64,000 bases of DNA, from contig JALDNG010000087.1 of NCBI GenBank assembly GCA_024349245.1, forward strand, positions 362,501 through 426,500, written 5' to 3'. Below, piece by piece: positions 63,661 to 64,000 of the stretch; position 1 is the first letter of the stretch; each line of letters opens with the position of its first letter. The DNA comes from Neodontobutis hainanensis (taxonomy: Eukaryota > Chordata > Actinopteri > Gobiiformes > Odontobutidae). The notes beneath the pieces are model-generated. The model saw nothing but the letters and a program-made list of their open reading frames with translations, was not told the DNA's origin and made no database searches. The position numbers and the translations under genes are program-made.

Positions 63661-64000
63661 GTTCATGTCTCTAATACTATGTTGGTTTTCACTTTAACTA
63701 AAAAGCTCAGGTTTCAGTAAAATGAGACTAGATTTTTATTATATTTAAATATTGTTTGTGCCATTTTTGTTTGGCGGTGTGGTGTGCCTTGTGACTTTTC
63801 TAGTGCAAAATGTGCGCTGCGGCTCAAAAAACACTGGCCGATACATAGATCTGCACTTCTCTCATAAATGTGTATTTACAATATTATGTCAGAAAATTCC
63901 AGCCCTGGAGCAACTGTATTAATGTCCACATACTGCATTTTAAATATGAACCTGTGCTCTGGTGGGATCTCTGTTTGATGAGTTCAATCATGTGTGGGCA

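Overview
The window reads as non-coding vertebrate DNA, most probably from a ray-finned (teleost) fish. It is AT-rich. It has no long ORF, no operon-like packing, no rRNA and no convincing tRNA gene. It carries long dinucleotide microsatellites and many short, decayed transposable elements of types I recognise from fish genomes: Tc1/mariner, hAT with 8-bp target duplications, tRNA-derived SINEs, an L2-like LINE tail with a TGAA-type end, and the 'GCTTTTATCCAAAGCGACTTA' dispersed repeat. Nearly all ATG-to-stop ORFs here are short chance frames. The few pieces of real coding potential are single exons or transposase remnants.

Layout. From 1 to about 18.2 kb: gene-poor DNA, probably the first intron of a minus-strand gene whose first coding exon I place at 18216-18311. 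This stretch holds a decayed tandem repeat (5.1 kb), a dispersed repeat pair (4.5 and 7.1 kb), a Tc1-like fragment (9.0 kb), an L2-like tail (10.6-10.9 kb) and a possible inverted-repeat element (11.7-12.5 kb). From 18.7 to 26 kb: the densest transposon cluster. It has a Tc1 element with roughly 105-bp terminal inverted repeats, a Tc1-like end fused to a SINE body, two complete non-autonomous hAT-type elements with perfect 8-bp target duplications (21082-21596 and 21966-23844), and an internally deleted BED-finger hAT transposase ORF (25386-25860). From 26 to 48 kb: mostly unremarkable, with a near-perfect 104-bp palindrome around a (TA)28 tract (35.8 kb), a tRNA-derived SINE (41.2 kb) and an A-rich stretch. 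Around 48.1-48.3 kb there is a second exon-like segment on the minus strand, with high GC at third codon positions and a splice donor. From 49 to 56 kb: more Tc1-like and LINE fragments. At 56.4-57.0 kb there is a CpG-rich, alternating purine/pyrimidine block, the best candidate promoter and first exon on the plus strand. From 57.5 to 64 kb: a decayed minisatellite abutting a deleted Tc1 element, a (TG)52 microsatellite, an L2-like tail and a SINE.

Genes. The 18.2-18.3 kb and 48.1-48.3 kb minus-strand candidates both end at phase-0 donors, so they could be alternative first exons of one gene or belong to two genes. The 56.9 kb candidate would run the other way. I could not name any of these genes. 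I found no new multi-gene system. The points most worth checking are the candidate exons, the two hAT elements with intact target duplications, the in-frame BED/hAT fusion ORF and the long palindrome.
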